The notes beneath the pieces were generated by a model. It was given only the letters and a program-made list of their open reading frames with translations. It was not told the origin of the DNA and ran no database searches. Positions 34,418 to 46,408 of a stretch of 64,000 bases of DNA are shown one piece after another. The DNA comes from Rhodosorus marinus. Its lineage: Eukaryota; Rhodophyta; Stylonematophyceae; Stylonematales; Stylonemataceae. Position 1 is the stretch's first letter; each line of letters opens with the position of its first letter. A program made the position numbers and the translations under genes. The DNA lies in assembly GCA_029953675.1 (NCBI GenBank), contig JAMWBK010000005.1, forward strand, positions 2,189,001 through 2,253,000. The letters are read 5' to 3'.

Positions 34418-37400
34418 ATGAAACCAGTAGGATGGGGAGCGATTTTGAGGATGTCCAGACTAGGGAATGTACCGCTTAGAGGCAGCGCTTCAGCGCTATT
34501 TGTTGCTAACACTCCGATTTTGTATAGAGGGTATCTTAGAAGTGTGTCCACGGCTCGGATTTGTCAGCGTGCGCAGGCCAAGGAGAGTACAGGGTTCTTC
34601 GATGACATAGCGAGGCGGAAGGAACTTGATAGGAAGCCCTTGGCTGATTTTACGAGGGAGGAATACGATTGGTTAGCGAGGAAAGTGAAGCATCTGGATC
34701 AGTTGTATTACTCGGATAACCCAGACCCCGAGGTCTCTGATGTACAGTACGACAACATGCTAAATCGGGTGGAGAGGCTTGAAAAACTTCGCCCCGAGTG
34801 GATCATTGCAGATTCACCTACTAACAGGCCCGGTTATGCTGAGCCCAGCAAAAATTTCATGCAAGTGGAGCACGCGCGTCCAATGTTGTCTCTCGCGAAG
34901 ACCTATTCGGAGAGGGATCTGGAAGCTTTCGTGACGAGAATCGAGGATGAATCGGTGAGGCTTTCTATCCGATTCCCAGTAACATCTTTTCGATAAACAA
35001 ATAATAAAACCCTCACTCAGAATCTGCGGCAATCGCATTACTCAACAATTTTCAACAGAGCTCACCCCTTTGCGTAGAACTGAAGATCGATGGGGTTGCT
35101 CTGAGATTGACGTACCGAAATGGAGAATTGTACCAAGCAGTAACTCGCGGAGATGGCACATTTGGAGATGACGTTACTCGAAACGCGATACGAGTTCAGG
35201 GTATTCCAAAGAACCTCCCCACCGGAGTTGATAATATCGAAGTCTCTGGTGAAGTTTGCATTTTGAGAGAGGTGGGGATATGCCAAGCGCTGCGAGGCAA
35301 AAGAGGAATTGAAAAAACAACTCAGCTGCTCAGATGTCGGCTTCTTCACCTTTCGTTGTTGCAGGATTTTGAGCTGTTGAAGAAGGAACACAAATCGATC
35401 TCCAATGTACGAAACTCGGCGGCCGGTGCACTCAAGCTTACGGATCCAGATATGGTTGCGGCAAGAAGATTGACTTTCATCGCGTACGATCTGGCGCTTG
35501 CTAGGGGACTGGACGGAAGCGATCCTATCGTCGCGAGAGGATTCCCGACGTCCCAGTCAGAGGCGCTCCATCGGATGATTCCGTGGGGATTCAATACTAG
35601 CACCGAGTGGCGGGTTTGCAGGACCTCCCAAGAGGTATGCTCACTAGTTTCAAGTCCAAACAGCTGGTACTCGGCGAATACTGAACGAACTATCCGACCG
35701 TGTTGAAATAGATCCTTCACTTCGTTCATGAGATCAACAAAAGGCGAAGCAGCCTTCCAATGGAAGTGGATGGTATTGTCGTCAAACTCGATGACTTCCA
35801 AGCTCAGGAGGACATGGGCTACACTAACAAGAGCCCAAAATGGGCAGTGGTACGAATTTGCGAAAAGAAGAAGTGGGACGATTTCGCGCGCTCGAATGCG
35901 AACAGATGAGGTCGTTGATGACAAGACCGACCTCGATTCTCTTCGATGTTTTTCATTCTTGACGTTCCAGGCGCACAAGTTTACCAACCTGCAATCAATC
36001 ACAACCGTCAAAGACGTTGTTTTCCAGGTGTCACGATATGGGGTGCTAACACCCGTGGCTCTTCTGGACCCTGTCGGGATAGGAGGCGTCACCATAACTC
36101 GAGCCACCCTGAACAACTATGGGTTCATGGAGGAAATGGGCATAAACAAAGGAGACAGTGTCTATATAGAACGTGGAGGGGATGTCATTCCAAAGGTGGG
36201 CAACCCTCCCATTCCTAAGCAGTTACTGAACGTCGGAACGGATTCATACGCTAAACTGTATACTCTCAAACCGATTCAGATAGTAGGTATCTGTGAAAAG
36301 AAGATCAAGGGGTCTAAAGGCCCGAAAGTCTTCCCAGCTCCGAAGGCATGCCCGTCATGCAGTTCTCCAGTAGGTCTGGACGATCGTATCCTACGTAAGC
36401 AATACATCGCTCCTTTGACGAAAACCGTTGTGAGTTTGAAAAACAGGGTCTGACCACAAACCGGGCCGCATCTACCCGCAGGCTGTCGCAATAAGAAATG
36501 CCCCGATCAAGTGTTGCAGAAGCTTATCTTCTTCTCATCAAAGCAGGCGATGAATATCGATGGGCTTGGGGAGAAAACCATTGTCCAACTCGTTGAGTCA
36601 AACATGATCTCCAAGCCCTCCGATATCTTGGAGCTGACTCCAAGTGACCTGGTGAAGGTAGAGAGAATTGGTCAAAAAAAGGCTGAGAAGATCGTGAAAT
36701 CTATTAAGGAAGCAGCTTATACTGCGACCCTTGCGCAAGTGATTCATGCAATGAGTGTACCCAGCTGCGGAAAGAAATGCGCTGAGGATTTGGCTGACTA
36801 TTTTAAGTACCTGGAGCATCTACTGCTGCTGGACGAAGAGGATCTTGCCAGTGAATATGGTAGGCATTCGCAGACCTGCGATTTACCTTGGTGCCACTGA
36901 CTCTGACCGAATATGCTTGATAGGGTTCGGGCTTGGCAGCGTCCAGGAAATTGCGGCCTACTTTTCAGATCCTGACGTGGTAGCGGATCTTATCCGCTTG
37001 CGGAACCTTGGTGTCAAGGCCCTCCAGGAGCGTGCTCCCAGGGTAGTTGGACACGGCTCGCCAGAGCAGATCGAGCAGTTCGAGACTCCGGTCGATAAAG
37101 GTTCCGGTGAGGGATCTTTTCAGAATATTTTGAAAGGTTTGTACTCCCAAAACACAGTTTTCAAATGAGGTGGAGACGCTGTGGGGAACTTAACAGTTCT
37201 GATGCTGTCCATGTCCATTTGTCAGGAAAAAGGTTTGTCTTCACCGGAACTCTGGATGGTCTATCTCGGGACGAGGCTGCAAAGCTCGTCAAGGTGAAGC
37301 AAGGGAGTGTCGGAAATACAATCTCCAAGAAGGTTGACTACATCGTAGCAGGTGAAAATGCCGGGAAGAAGCTCCGAGAAGGACAGGAGCTCGGATTGAC

Positions 37401-37440
37401 GATCCTCGATACCAAGGAATTCCTGGAAATAGTCCGATGA
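34418..37440 (+). CDS. ligA: NAD+-dependent DNA ligase (LigA), organelle-targeted
   Basis: LigA seals DNA nicks using NAD+ and is the bacterial replicative ligase. Nine exons (34418-34954, 35059-35271, 35365-35634, 35712-35849, 35971-36195, 36280-36394, 36482-36859, 36924-37136, 37226-37440) join without a frame break to 767 residues. About 55 basic, Ser/Arg-rich residues precede the body, absent from the ~670-residue bacterial enzymes, and look like an import presequence. The domains run in order. Domain Ia has YYSDNPDPEVSDVQYD. The nucleotidyltransferase has the KxDG motif ELKIDG with catalytic Lys near 188, and later MEVDGIVVK. The OB fold has RGGDVIPK. Zinc cysteines are near 485, 488, 501 and 506. 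HhH repeats (DGLGEKT, VERIGQKKAEKI) follow, and the BRCT domain (KRFVFTGTL, KKVDYIVAGENAGKKL) closes the protein. No key residue is missing. It probably serves plastid or mitochondrial DNA. Confidence 0.95.
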
Positions 37441-40012
37441 TTAGAGAAGGATGTGCTTTTTTTGTTTCTACGCTTGGTCTTGTGAGACAAGGCTCAGCTT
37501 ATGGTTGGCGACCTGTTCCCACCAGTTTGCAGGCCCGCGCGAAGTGCAAGGAGCAACGTAAGCGATAATGAACAACTGCTCAATTTTGAGCAGTATCGGT
37601 CTCCCCAGTAAATTAAGAAAAAGGAGGAATTTGTCCGTAGAATGTCTTGCTGCTGAATAAGCTATGGAATTGCTGAGGGTTGAATCCGCACGTTCATTCG
37701 ACAGGCTACTCTGCAGTCGCGGCGCCACTCCCACTCCTCACGGACAGGCGGTAAACCGTTGGCTAGTAGCATGTACTAAACTCGCAGATTAGTCCATCCC
37801 AGCCATGGAAACTCATGGGGCGCCTGAGAACACGCAGAATTGGTGGCAATATCGGCACGCAAACATGTGGATAAGGTGGGTCCGGTATGCACCCCTCCCC
37901 CTTTTGTGCCCTGGGCCTCGTCTCAATCTTTGACGTGGAGCCTCTGTCCAGCCTAATTATGGTTCACTTCTTCAAGCGAGTCGCGTTCCGCACCACAACT
38001 CGCAAACTGTACAAAGCTGTACAATCGAATGTCGTAGCTCTCCTTCGATTTCCGAAAGCGAAAGGATATGAATATCTCGGAGCGTTAACCAATCGACATG
38101 TCGAGTATCCAGCATGCTCATTAATATCCCTTAAATAAGTTAACTAGAGGATATAATTAAATAACCAATGCGAAATGAATACGAGAAGGGGTTTCTAGTT
38201 TTATTACAAAAAATGGTTTTGTTCCAACAAACCAAGAAACTTCAACGCTGCGGACCCTTCGATTGAGTTTTTGCGGGCGTTGCCAGCTATCGTTCGCAAT
38301 AATTACTCGAGTTTTTGCCTTGGTAAATATATAAAAATACTTGGTTATTCTGTTCTCCGACTGGCAACCTTTTGTCCAATGGAAGCTTTCTTTTCTGCTC
38401 TTTAGCCAATCATACCATGCAATGTCGACCGTTCGCTAACGTCGTGGCCTTTCACTTGTTTTCACATGACGTCGCTCTGAAAACTAATCAATCCAAGGCT
38501 AGCCACGAAAAGAGGGCTATTTATTTTTTGGGGAAATTGGAGGAATTTTTGTTTTTGGTACTATTTAGCTTCCCAAAACTCCCGGACAACAACAAAATTT
38601 CCATATCATGAAAATTTGTTTTTCTAAAGCACCGGCAGAATCAATCTTGGAAACGGGGACGAGAAAACCTTGAGCTTTCTAGGGGTGGCAGACACTGAAA
38701 GAAAAAAGAGAAAAGGAAAAAAAACCAATTGGCAAATCTGGGAGCTTAACGATGAAAAACATTTGTGGATCTGACGGAAAAAAGGAAATTCCTTGGTCCA
38801 CTCACACCTCACCTCCTCCTCCTTTTTGAGCTTGCATGAACAAAATTTCCTCTACCCATACTCCCAACTTCAACTATCAAATGTTTGTGGACTTAAAAGT
38901 TTGTAGCAATATTCTTCGGGCTAAACAATTTCATTCGTTTTTCCAGCCCTTCGTAATTAAAATTTGTGTTTGCCATAAACGAGCATTTTACAAACCCCCC
39001 CCCCCCCGTCCCCTCGAGAACCTCAAACAGGTTTTTCACGATGCCGCCGGACTCAGCCAATGCCAGAATTTCGTTTCTCAGAGATCACTGGTACAAAACT
39101 TTCCACTCGTCGTCCGGGGGCAAACTAAGCCAGCGACAAACACCTTTCCGTAAATAAAAAATAAAATAAAAAATGTAGTAAAGTATTTCATACTGATCTC
39201 ACCCCCCAGGAAATGTTGTATGAGATAGTACGAAACCCACGAAGTATAAAAACAAATTGAATAATGAAAATAGCGCGCTTCCGCCAATCAATTTATCTTA
39301 AACTGTCCAATCTTCGTTATTGAACATCGTTTCAATATATCCCGTTTTCATTTATCCATAAATTTAAGAAGTAGTTTATCGCTTCCCCCCTTCATTTGAT
39401 CATGTGGAAACCCTGAACCTCCGCAAAGTATTTAACAATACGATTATTTTTAAAGCCACACGCGGGGTGGAAAAAGTTGTCAACGTTGGCACAATCCTAA
39501 AAGACGGTGTTCTCATCATATATATGTTGGAGCGCGGTTCGAAAATACTGTCCACGTGAAGTCCATACCGTTTAAAGTCGTTGATGAAAATACTAATAAT
39601 TATTTAATAATTACCTAATACGACGAGCGACAGGTCGTAAAAATTGCAACGTTTAGATGGTATGAATGCTGGATATTTGTAATTTGAAGTACTATGTGGT
39701 ATCGATATTTGAAGAGGTTTTTGCCATTCTTGGCGTAAGTACATATTTGTGATGAGGCTGGGTGACGACTGGATTTTACGAAGGTAAACGAAGTTAAAAA
39801 GGAAAATGGGTTGAGGGGGTGTACTGCCTCGCGCTTGGCGGAGTAGAGGGAGGAGTAGGGAACTTCTCTTTTGCTGCAAGGTTGAAGAAGGTGGAAGTTG
39901 AGGGTTCTGAAAACCTGTCGAGTATCGAATTAGGGTGTCTTGGGTTGCTTTGTAGAAGATTACTGTTTTCTTGAGGAAGGGGGGATTGGAGCTTGAGGTT
40001 TTACGAGAAAAC
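37441..40012. other. Intergenic between LigA and PPR genes
   Basis: About 2.5 kb of AT-rich DNA with a C10-type run near 38996-39007. A TTG- or ATG-started frame on the opposite strand (39604-40212) overlaps the PPR first exon and is treated as antisense noise. No gene is supported. Confidence 0.45.
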
Positions 40013-42602
40013 ATGGTGGGTTTCTTACCGCCACCTTTGCCGTCTCGTGTGAAGGCGTCGAGCGTGTCGGTGAACCCATCGAACACTGGCACGGCACCGG
40101 CTGGAGGTGCCGCACGAGTGCTCGACGCCAATGCTGCGGCGACGGCTGCGGCCTGGAATCGTCGGAGCATCGAACCGATTTCGAATCCGTACGATATGTC
40201 ACTGTGGTCCAATGATGGTCATTTCACAAAAAGGAATTGGTAAGTGCTGGCTGATTTTGCCGTCGGCCGGTGCAGCTTTGGGAAGGTCTTGGGAAGGTCT
40301 TGCCGAGCCGGTTGAACTACGGCTTCTTAGTGTCCCAAACCAAGCTCTGAGGACTGAGGTCGTCGGTGCTGCAGCGCGGAATGTATCGCCTTGTGAAAAC
40401 TAAGCACGGTTGTCCATGATTTTTTTTTAGGGTTGAGTCTGAGCAGATTCCGAAGATTGCGCAGACTGCGAGGTATGCTCTCGATGAGAGCAAGCAAGGC
40501 ATTTTGGTAGAAGGGCACGTGGCTGGCGTACAGCCTAGACCCTTTCAACCCGGTTCGAGCGTGCCCACTTCGGCCAAGTATCCGACCGCCACAGCAGCAG
40601 GTGAAACAGGGATGAGATCAAACCAACGTCACCGGACCAACAAAGCACAAGGTCAGAGGCCGAAGGGGAACAGCCGCGAGCTTGAGGGGATGATTCGCGA
40701 ACGAAAGTACGTACTTTTTTACATTCTTGACTGTCAAGCTGTGCAATTGCCGGCGTTGTTCTGGATATGTTTTCACTGACAAAACGCGGTCGCTTGCATT
40801 CAGGTTTGCCGAGGCGCTGAAAATAATAGAGGAGACGCGGGGTCGCGGGATGTTTGGACAACGACAATTAAACGCTTTGCTAAACGCCGCTGGGAAAGCA
40901 GGAAACTTAAAGCTTGCTGAGCGTGTTTTTGATGAGTTTACCCTGAGCGGACTCAGACGCGACGTAGCCACATACTCAATCATGGTGTCCATATATGGCA
41001 AGCTCGGGGCAATGGAAAAGGCCGTGCACTGTTTTGCGCAGATGGAGTACGAAGGTAGGTTTGCGTAGGTGTCATTGAAGACTTTGGTCCCTTAGCTTCG
41101 GTGTTAAGGCAGTGTATACTTTCTCTGCTCGTTCGCGTAGATGTCAAAGCCAATGCCTTTACATACTCTGCTCTGATTGAAGCTTACGGGAGGAAAGGAA
41201 TGGTGAAGAACGCAGGAAAATCGTTCCAGAAAATGAAATCAACTGGCATTGAGCCCAACGTAGTGGCGTACAATGCTCTGCTAAAGGTGTTCGTCAACGC
41301 TAGTCGATTAAATGACGCCTTCGAGCACGTTGAGGAGATGGAGCGAAGTGGAAAGAAGCCTGATGTGATCACGTATGGAACCCTCATTGACGCCTGCTCT
41401 AAGGCGAGGGACGTGGAGAGGGCTTTCTTAGTATTCAACAAGATGAGGCAGATGCGGGTCAAGCCGAACAAGATCTGCTATGCGAGCCTCATCGACGCGT
41501 GCAGCAAGGCACGACAGGTCGATCGAGCGTTCACCGTAATGGCGTTGATGAAGCAGGACAGGATACTTCCAGACATCTTTGCGTATAATGCGCTCATCGA
41601 CGCGTGTGGGCGGGCCAAACTCGTTGACAAGGCCTTTGAAGTCAAGGATGAAATCGTCGGCAGCGGCTTGAAACCTGATAAGGTGACATTCAATGCGTTG
41701 ATCTCTGCTTGTGGTCGAGCTCGGGATCTTCCCCGCGCGTACGAGGTACTGGATACGATGATTCAGGAATACGGCTACGTGCCCGACAGACATACGTACA
41801 ACGCATTAATTGATGCTTGCGGGAAGGCCAACAGAATCGATCAGGCGTTTGAGGTCTACCGAAGAATGAACGAATCCGTAAGTCGGCCGGACGATTGCGA
41901 GTCGGGGGGTGGATGTGTTTTCTCACGTGAGTTTCTTAATCGTTTTAGGGAACGCGAGCGTGTGCCGTTACATACAACGCACTGATTGATGCATGTGGCC
42001 GTGCGAAAAAGCTGGACGTTGCTCTGAACTTGACGAAAGAAATGTGGAAGAATGGTATTCGCCCGGACAACTACACTTTAAATACGCTTGTTGCGGTGTG
42101 CTGTAGGTGCGGAGATACCAATGCTGCATACGACATTATCGCGAGAATCCAGGCCTTTGGAGTGCAACCGGATGACGTTACGTACAATATTCTCATTGAT
42201 GCGACCGGGAAGAGAGGGGACTTGGAGAAGGCGTGGGCGCTGTTTGAGGATATGGGTCATCGCAGTAAGTTGTTCACACCGCACCACTGCAAGCTAGTAA
42301 TGCTTTCCAGCGATCACGCTACGAAAATGTTGACCTGGTATTGATATCTTTACCTAGATTTGGAACCGACGAAGATTACGTTTAACGCCGTTGCCTCCGC
42401 CTGTGCGAAGGCCCAAGACGCCGAGAGAGGTATCAAGCTGCTTACAACGATGGTCGAAAGGCGACATGATATTGACCCAGCAACGTATTGGGCGCTTGAC
42501 GAGGCCAGCGTTGGTGACAGTGAGCACGCCACCGCCCTGCGCTCGCAGTTAAAAGTTTTGCGAACGCCGGAAAGTCCGGCCAAGGTGATGAATGCATCTT
42601 GA
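40013..42602 (+). CDS. P-class pentatricopeptide repeat (PPR) protein
   Basis: PPR proteins bind organelle RNA and control its processing, stability or translation. Six exons (40013-40239, 40431-40706, 40804-41054, 41141-41877, 41949-42264, 42358-42602) join to 683 residues. The first ~150 residues are Ala/Ser/Pro-rich and low complexity, starting MVGFLPPPLPSRV, and could include a transit peptide. About twelve 35-residue repeats follow. Many share the core YxxLIDACxxAxxxxxAFxVxxxM, for example YGTLIDACSKARDVERAF and YNALIDACGRAKLVDKAF. Gaps between repeats are minimal and no E, DYW or SMR domain follows. The style resembles plant MRL1-type stabilisers of organelle mRNA, but that is a weak resemblance. 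The start is the first ATG in the frame. Targets are unknown. Confidence 0.92.
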
Positions 42603-43234
42603 AGAGCCTGACCCTGAACGCCGTTGGCGACGCATTGGCGTTGGGCGCTGGAAGCAGATAAAGTCTCATTGATTGCCGTTTGTGGCGTTTGGGGTGTGGA
42701 ACACCGCGATGTACGAATATGGTGTATGTGTTTGTATGTTTGTCTCTTTGCAATTCATGTATTATATATATTAAGCCGATATGGCGTAGTATTATGTGTT
42801 GTATTTTCTTTAGTGTCAGTTTTGGTTGCTTCACAGATACCCAGAGGGGGGAAAGCGAAGCAGAAAAAATAGTTCGGTAAAATTAATGTCTTTGAAACCT
42901 CAATTCGAGGCAGCCTGCTCTGCTTCTCAGCAGTCAACCCCAAACCAGCTACCGATGGTGGCTTCCCAACCGCATCGCGCATCAGCGATTAGGCTTTTTG
43001 CAAAGCCCACCATCGCGAGTCGTCACGAGCAGCAACTGTACAGGCGATTTGTGGACTTTCCTCGCATCCATGCGAAAGGGCTTTACTACAAGCTCTTTCC
43101 GGGGGAACGCCATCACCAGCCTCTCAAGGCACGCCAATGGTTGCGAGTTTTATTATGAACATAGGGTTACATCGCGCGCTCGCCGCGGAGCACGTACTGT
43201 GCACACAAAACCTTGCTTTCGGTTATCGAATCGG
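42603..43234. other. Convergent gap between PPR and RagA genes
   Basis: This contains the 3' ends of both transcripts. The first part is GT- and AT-rich. Short frames on both strands show no family resemblance. Confidence 0.4.
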
Positions 43235-44725
43235 TCACCTGAGCACACTCGCCTTGGGTGCGCTGCTTGGTATATTTTTCGGCTCAATGAGCATGTCACT
43301 ACCAGCAATCGGCGCGTCGTCGAGGAGGGGCTTAAAACCTTCATTTGCCAGCTGAATATTGTGAAGTACAGCGGCTGGGCGAATCCTGGTGTCTGAACAC
43401 ACAAGCATGATGCTGGTGCATACGGTGAAATCCAAAATCAGCACTGTGGAGTTGGCATTTTGAACCTGCAGGGATTCCAGTCCAGCTCTCTTTTTGTTGC
43501 AACTGAGTTTGAACTGCTTGATAATGTTGCTGATCTTTTCGAATCGGTGTATGTCATCATGTGGCCTAAATTGTCGAAGAAGTAGAGCAATGTGAGGTAA
43601 ATGATCTGTCGTGCATCGGATACTCCGCGCAGTTGCGGTACAAATTCTCACTCAATAACCGCATGGGCAATGACAAGGAATGTCGCTCTTTCAAATATGA
43701 CGACCTCGTCAGCCTCGCACACTTCACATAACGCGCGCAACTTAGCCTTCAAAGTGTCCAGGTTCGAGATAAGGCAACGAACGATTTCCGACCAGGCTTT
43801 GTACAAAGTTTCGTCCCATATTGATGTCCAAAAACACGTCAAATCTAAGCGCTCCCCAATCTTTTTCAGTTGTGCCTCACGTACTTTACAAAACTAAACA
43901 GGGTGGGTGCCCCGGTCAGCATTTGAGAACTCATGGAATAGACGAATCTATGGATATATCTACTCACCTGTTCTCGCTCATTCTCATTTATCAGGTCCAT
44001 CTTGTGCACGAGGCAGAAGATTTTTGCGCCGCGACTGTTAGTATAAATAGCATCACACACTCGACGAAAATAGTCAGTATCTTTGGTTTCCATGCTCTCC
44101 GCATCGAAAACATAAATTAGGACTGCAACATCCTTGAAAACATTCTCCTGCTCGGCTTCCAGAAAGTTGTCGATGAAATGATCCTGCCTTCGGGATTGGA
44201 CACCCACCAATGTTGAATGAAAAAAACGAGCGCAGCTTCAGGACGAGGAATTGATTCGTGCTAGATGACGCAGCTAATGCCACCAGGTTGCCCAACAGGG
44301 GAGCAAGTTTCAAGCCTGGTATATTGTGCTCACTATGGCTCTACAAGGCGCGGAATCTTCGTCAGTGGCCAACGTATGTTGACTTTCTAACAATATTCGT
44401 CTCATTCGGCAAACTGCCGTCTGAAGGTGTCCTAAGATTTGTTATAAATCATCCCCCGAAGCATTCCAAGATCAAGATCGAGCAGTCTATCCTAGAGAAA
44501 ACGAACCATCTTGCATGGACAGAGAATTCATACTCACCCTCCACAATCCCAGAGGCTTAGTGTGAGGCTTCCAAGGAACCGAATGTTCGAATGCTCGACG
44601 TCGATAGTTGCACCAAGTCGCGAAGTCTCCCTCGGTACGTAATTCGCGAAGATGATCGATCTCATTGAAGTCTTTCCTGCCCCGCTCTTACCCATCAGCA
44701 GCAACTTTTGTTTTACCGCCGCCAT
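43235..44725 (-). CDS. RRAGA: RagA/RagB (Gtr1) GTPase
   Basis: Rag GTPases work as heterodimers on the lysosome or vacuole and tell TORC1 about amino acids. Four exons (44725-44538, 44187-43968, 43860-43652, 43565-43235) give 315 residues, against 313 in human RagA. The P-loop [11 protein letters not shown] is followed by [20 protein letters not shown]. Then [11 protein letters not shown] and WDCGG are split by intron 1. Exon 2 has [10 protein letters not shown] and the G4 motif HKMD. Exon 3 has [13 protein letters not shown] and the [15 protein letters not shown] segment. Exon 4 starts with [17 protein letters not shown], the conserved start of the C-terminal roadblock-like part. It is the RagA/B rather than the RagC/D class. 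Intron 1 is 350 nt, much longer than its neighbours. A RagC partner is not in this window. Confidence 0.95.
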
Positions 44726-45770
44726 GATCCACCACCACACTCAAGATCCCCAGGCAAACGACAAAATCAAGAACAAAAAACAAACTGGCGGCAAGATCCT
44801 CCACCCCTTCCAACTCATCCCCAACACAGCTTTCTCAACAGAAAACAACTTCCTCTCTTATCCTCTATTTCACTAGTTGTCCAGCTTCAAAAAAAAATCC
44901 ACAGGCGTTTTTCCACATCAAACGTTCCCTGTCAACCCAAACCGATGTGAAACGCACATCCCTTTCTGAGGATCTACAAGGGAAATACTTACCTCTAAAG
45001 AAATAAGCAGATTTCATCGTCCATTGCTCCATCTACTTTGATGGCAAGCGCCAATCCCGTTTTTCATCAATGAACCTCTTCCCTTGAAATTTCAACCATT
45101 AATTCATCTAAGATAAATGATTTTTAATATATCCCCCATGCAATCATGAACTCTATCTTCTTATTTATCGTTGTTATTATCCAATAATATTACGTTTATT
45201 ATCTCTTTTTGTGTTTAGTGCGTTAATGATCATAAAATATTCTTAGCTCGATTGTATTTTGTCCAACAATTTATCTTAACACCACAAGCAATAACCAATG
45301 AAGAATGCGTATATGAGACTTAACTACCAATCATTAATACGCGCGTGTCTGATCTAACGGCGTCCGACGGCGTTGGTAAAAATATGAGCTTTTCGAAGCA
45401 TGCAGGAAATTTCTTCAATTATTGATTAAAACACCTATATTTAAAGAGTAGTAAAAGAGAAAAGATTAAAGCGACAGAAATGAGATGATGAGTTCCAAGA
45501 AAATGCATTTTGTAATAAACTGCAGAACCCACGTTTTATATTTTTGATAATGCTTGGATATGTTTTTGGTCGTGCTTTGACGACGGGGACGAATTGGTTG
45601 CGTGCAGAGGAAGAGGATTGTAGGTTTCGGGGAAAAGCGGTGAAAACTGTTTGGGAAGGCACGAGTGGAGCTTTGGGAAGGGAGATTGGTTGTTGGTGAG
45701 GTATAATATTGGGAGTGTTCACCTTTTATTTTTAGATTATTGGCTGACCAAGTAGGTATTTTCGTTTAGG
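44726..45770. other. Divergent promoter region between RagA and uL23
   Basis: This is strongly AT-rich (about 44980-45450). It must contain the promoters of both genes. No element can be named with confidence. Confidence 0.4.
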
Positions 45771-46408
45771 ATGGTTGAGAAAGGTAAGTTGGCGATGGTT
45801 TTAAGGGGAAAGCTCCTAAATGGTCGAATTTTTGTACTGGATTGCTGAGCGTCCTGTTTGGTATTTGGCAATTTTTTAAGGTTCGAAAAAGAGCGCTGGA
45901 GCTCAGAAGACAGCTACGGCTGTGAAGGGAGGTGTAAAGAAGTTTGAGAAGAAGGTGAGAACGTCGACGAGGTTCAGGAAGCCGAAGACGTTGAAGCTGA
46001 CCCGGACTCCCAAGTACCCGAGAAAGTCGCTTCCGAAGAAGGTTACTCTTGATCAGTTCCAGGTATGTGCATGAACTCCCTATCAGTATTTGGTGGCGAC
46101 GTAAATTTGCTTGGGCCCGTCTTCGTCGGGGCTTATTGAGTCCATTTGCTACCGTGACGCAGATCATTAAGTTCCCGTTGACAACTGAACCGGCAATGAG
46201 GCAGATGGAAAATCATAACACTATTGTTTTTGTCGTTGACGTAAGAGCAAACAAGCCCAAAATCAAGGACGCTGTGAGCAAGATGTACAACATTACTGTG
46301 CAGAAGGTGAACACACTTGTACGACCGGACGGTCAAAAGAAGGCATACGTACGCTTGACACCGGACATTGAGGCACTCAATGTCGCCTCCAAAATTGGCA
46401 TAATCTAA
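45771..46408 (+). CDS. RPL23A: Cytosolic 60S ribosomal protein uL23 (L23a/L25)
   Basis: uL23 sits near the peptide exit tunnel and contacts SRP and the nascent-chain factors. Three exons (45771-45783, 45881-46062, 46163-46408; introns 97 and 100 nt) give 146 residues. The first exon encodes only four residues plus one base (MVEK). The basic N-terminus continues with KKSAGAQK, then [26 protein letters not shown] and the globular core. [40 protein letters not shown] and the ending ASKIGII are all hallmark eukaryotic L23a segments. A tiny first exon carrying little more than the start codon is common in intron-rich ribosomal protein genes. High expression is expected. Confidence 0.96.

Noticed and set aside
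39604-40212. 202-codon minus-strand open frame upstream of and overlapping the PPR gene
   Set aside because: It lies antisense to PPR exon 1 and the 5' leader; the protein looks like translated non-coding DNA and has no family resemblance.
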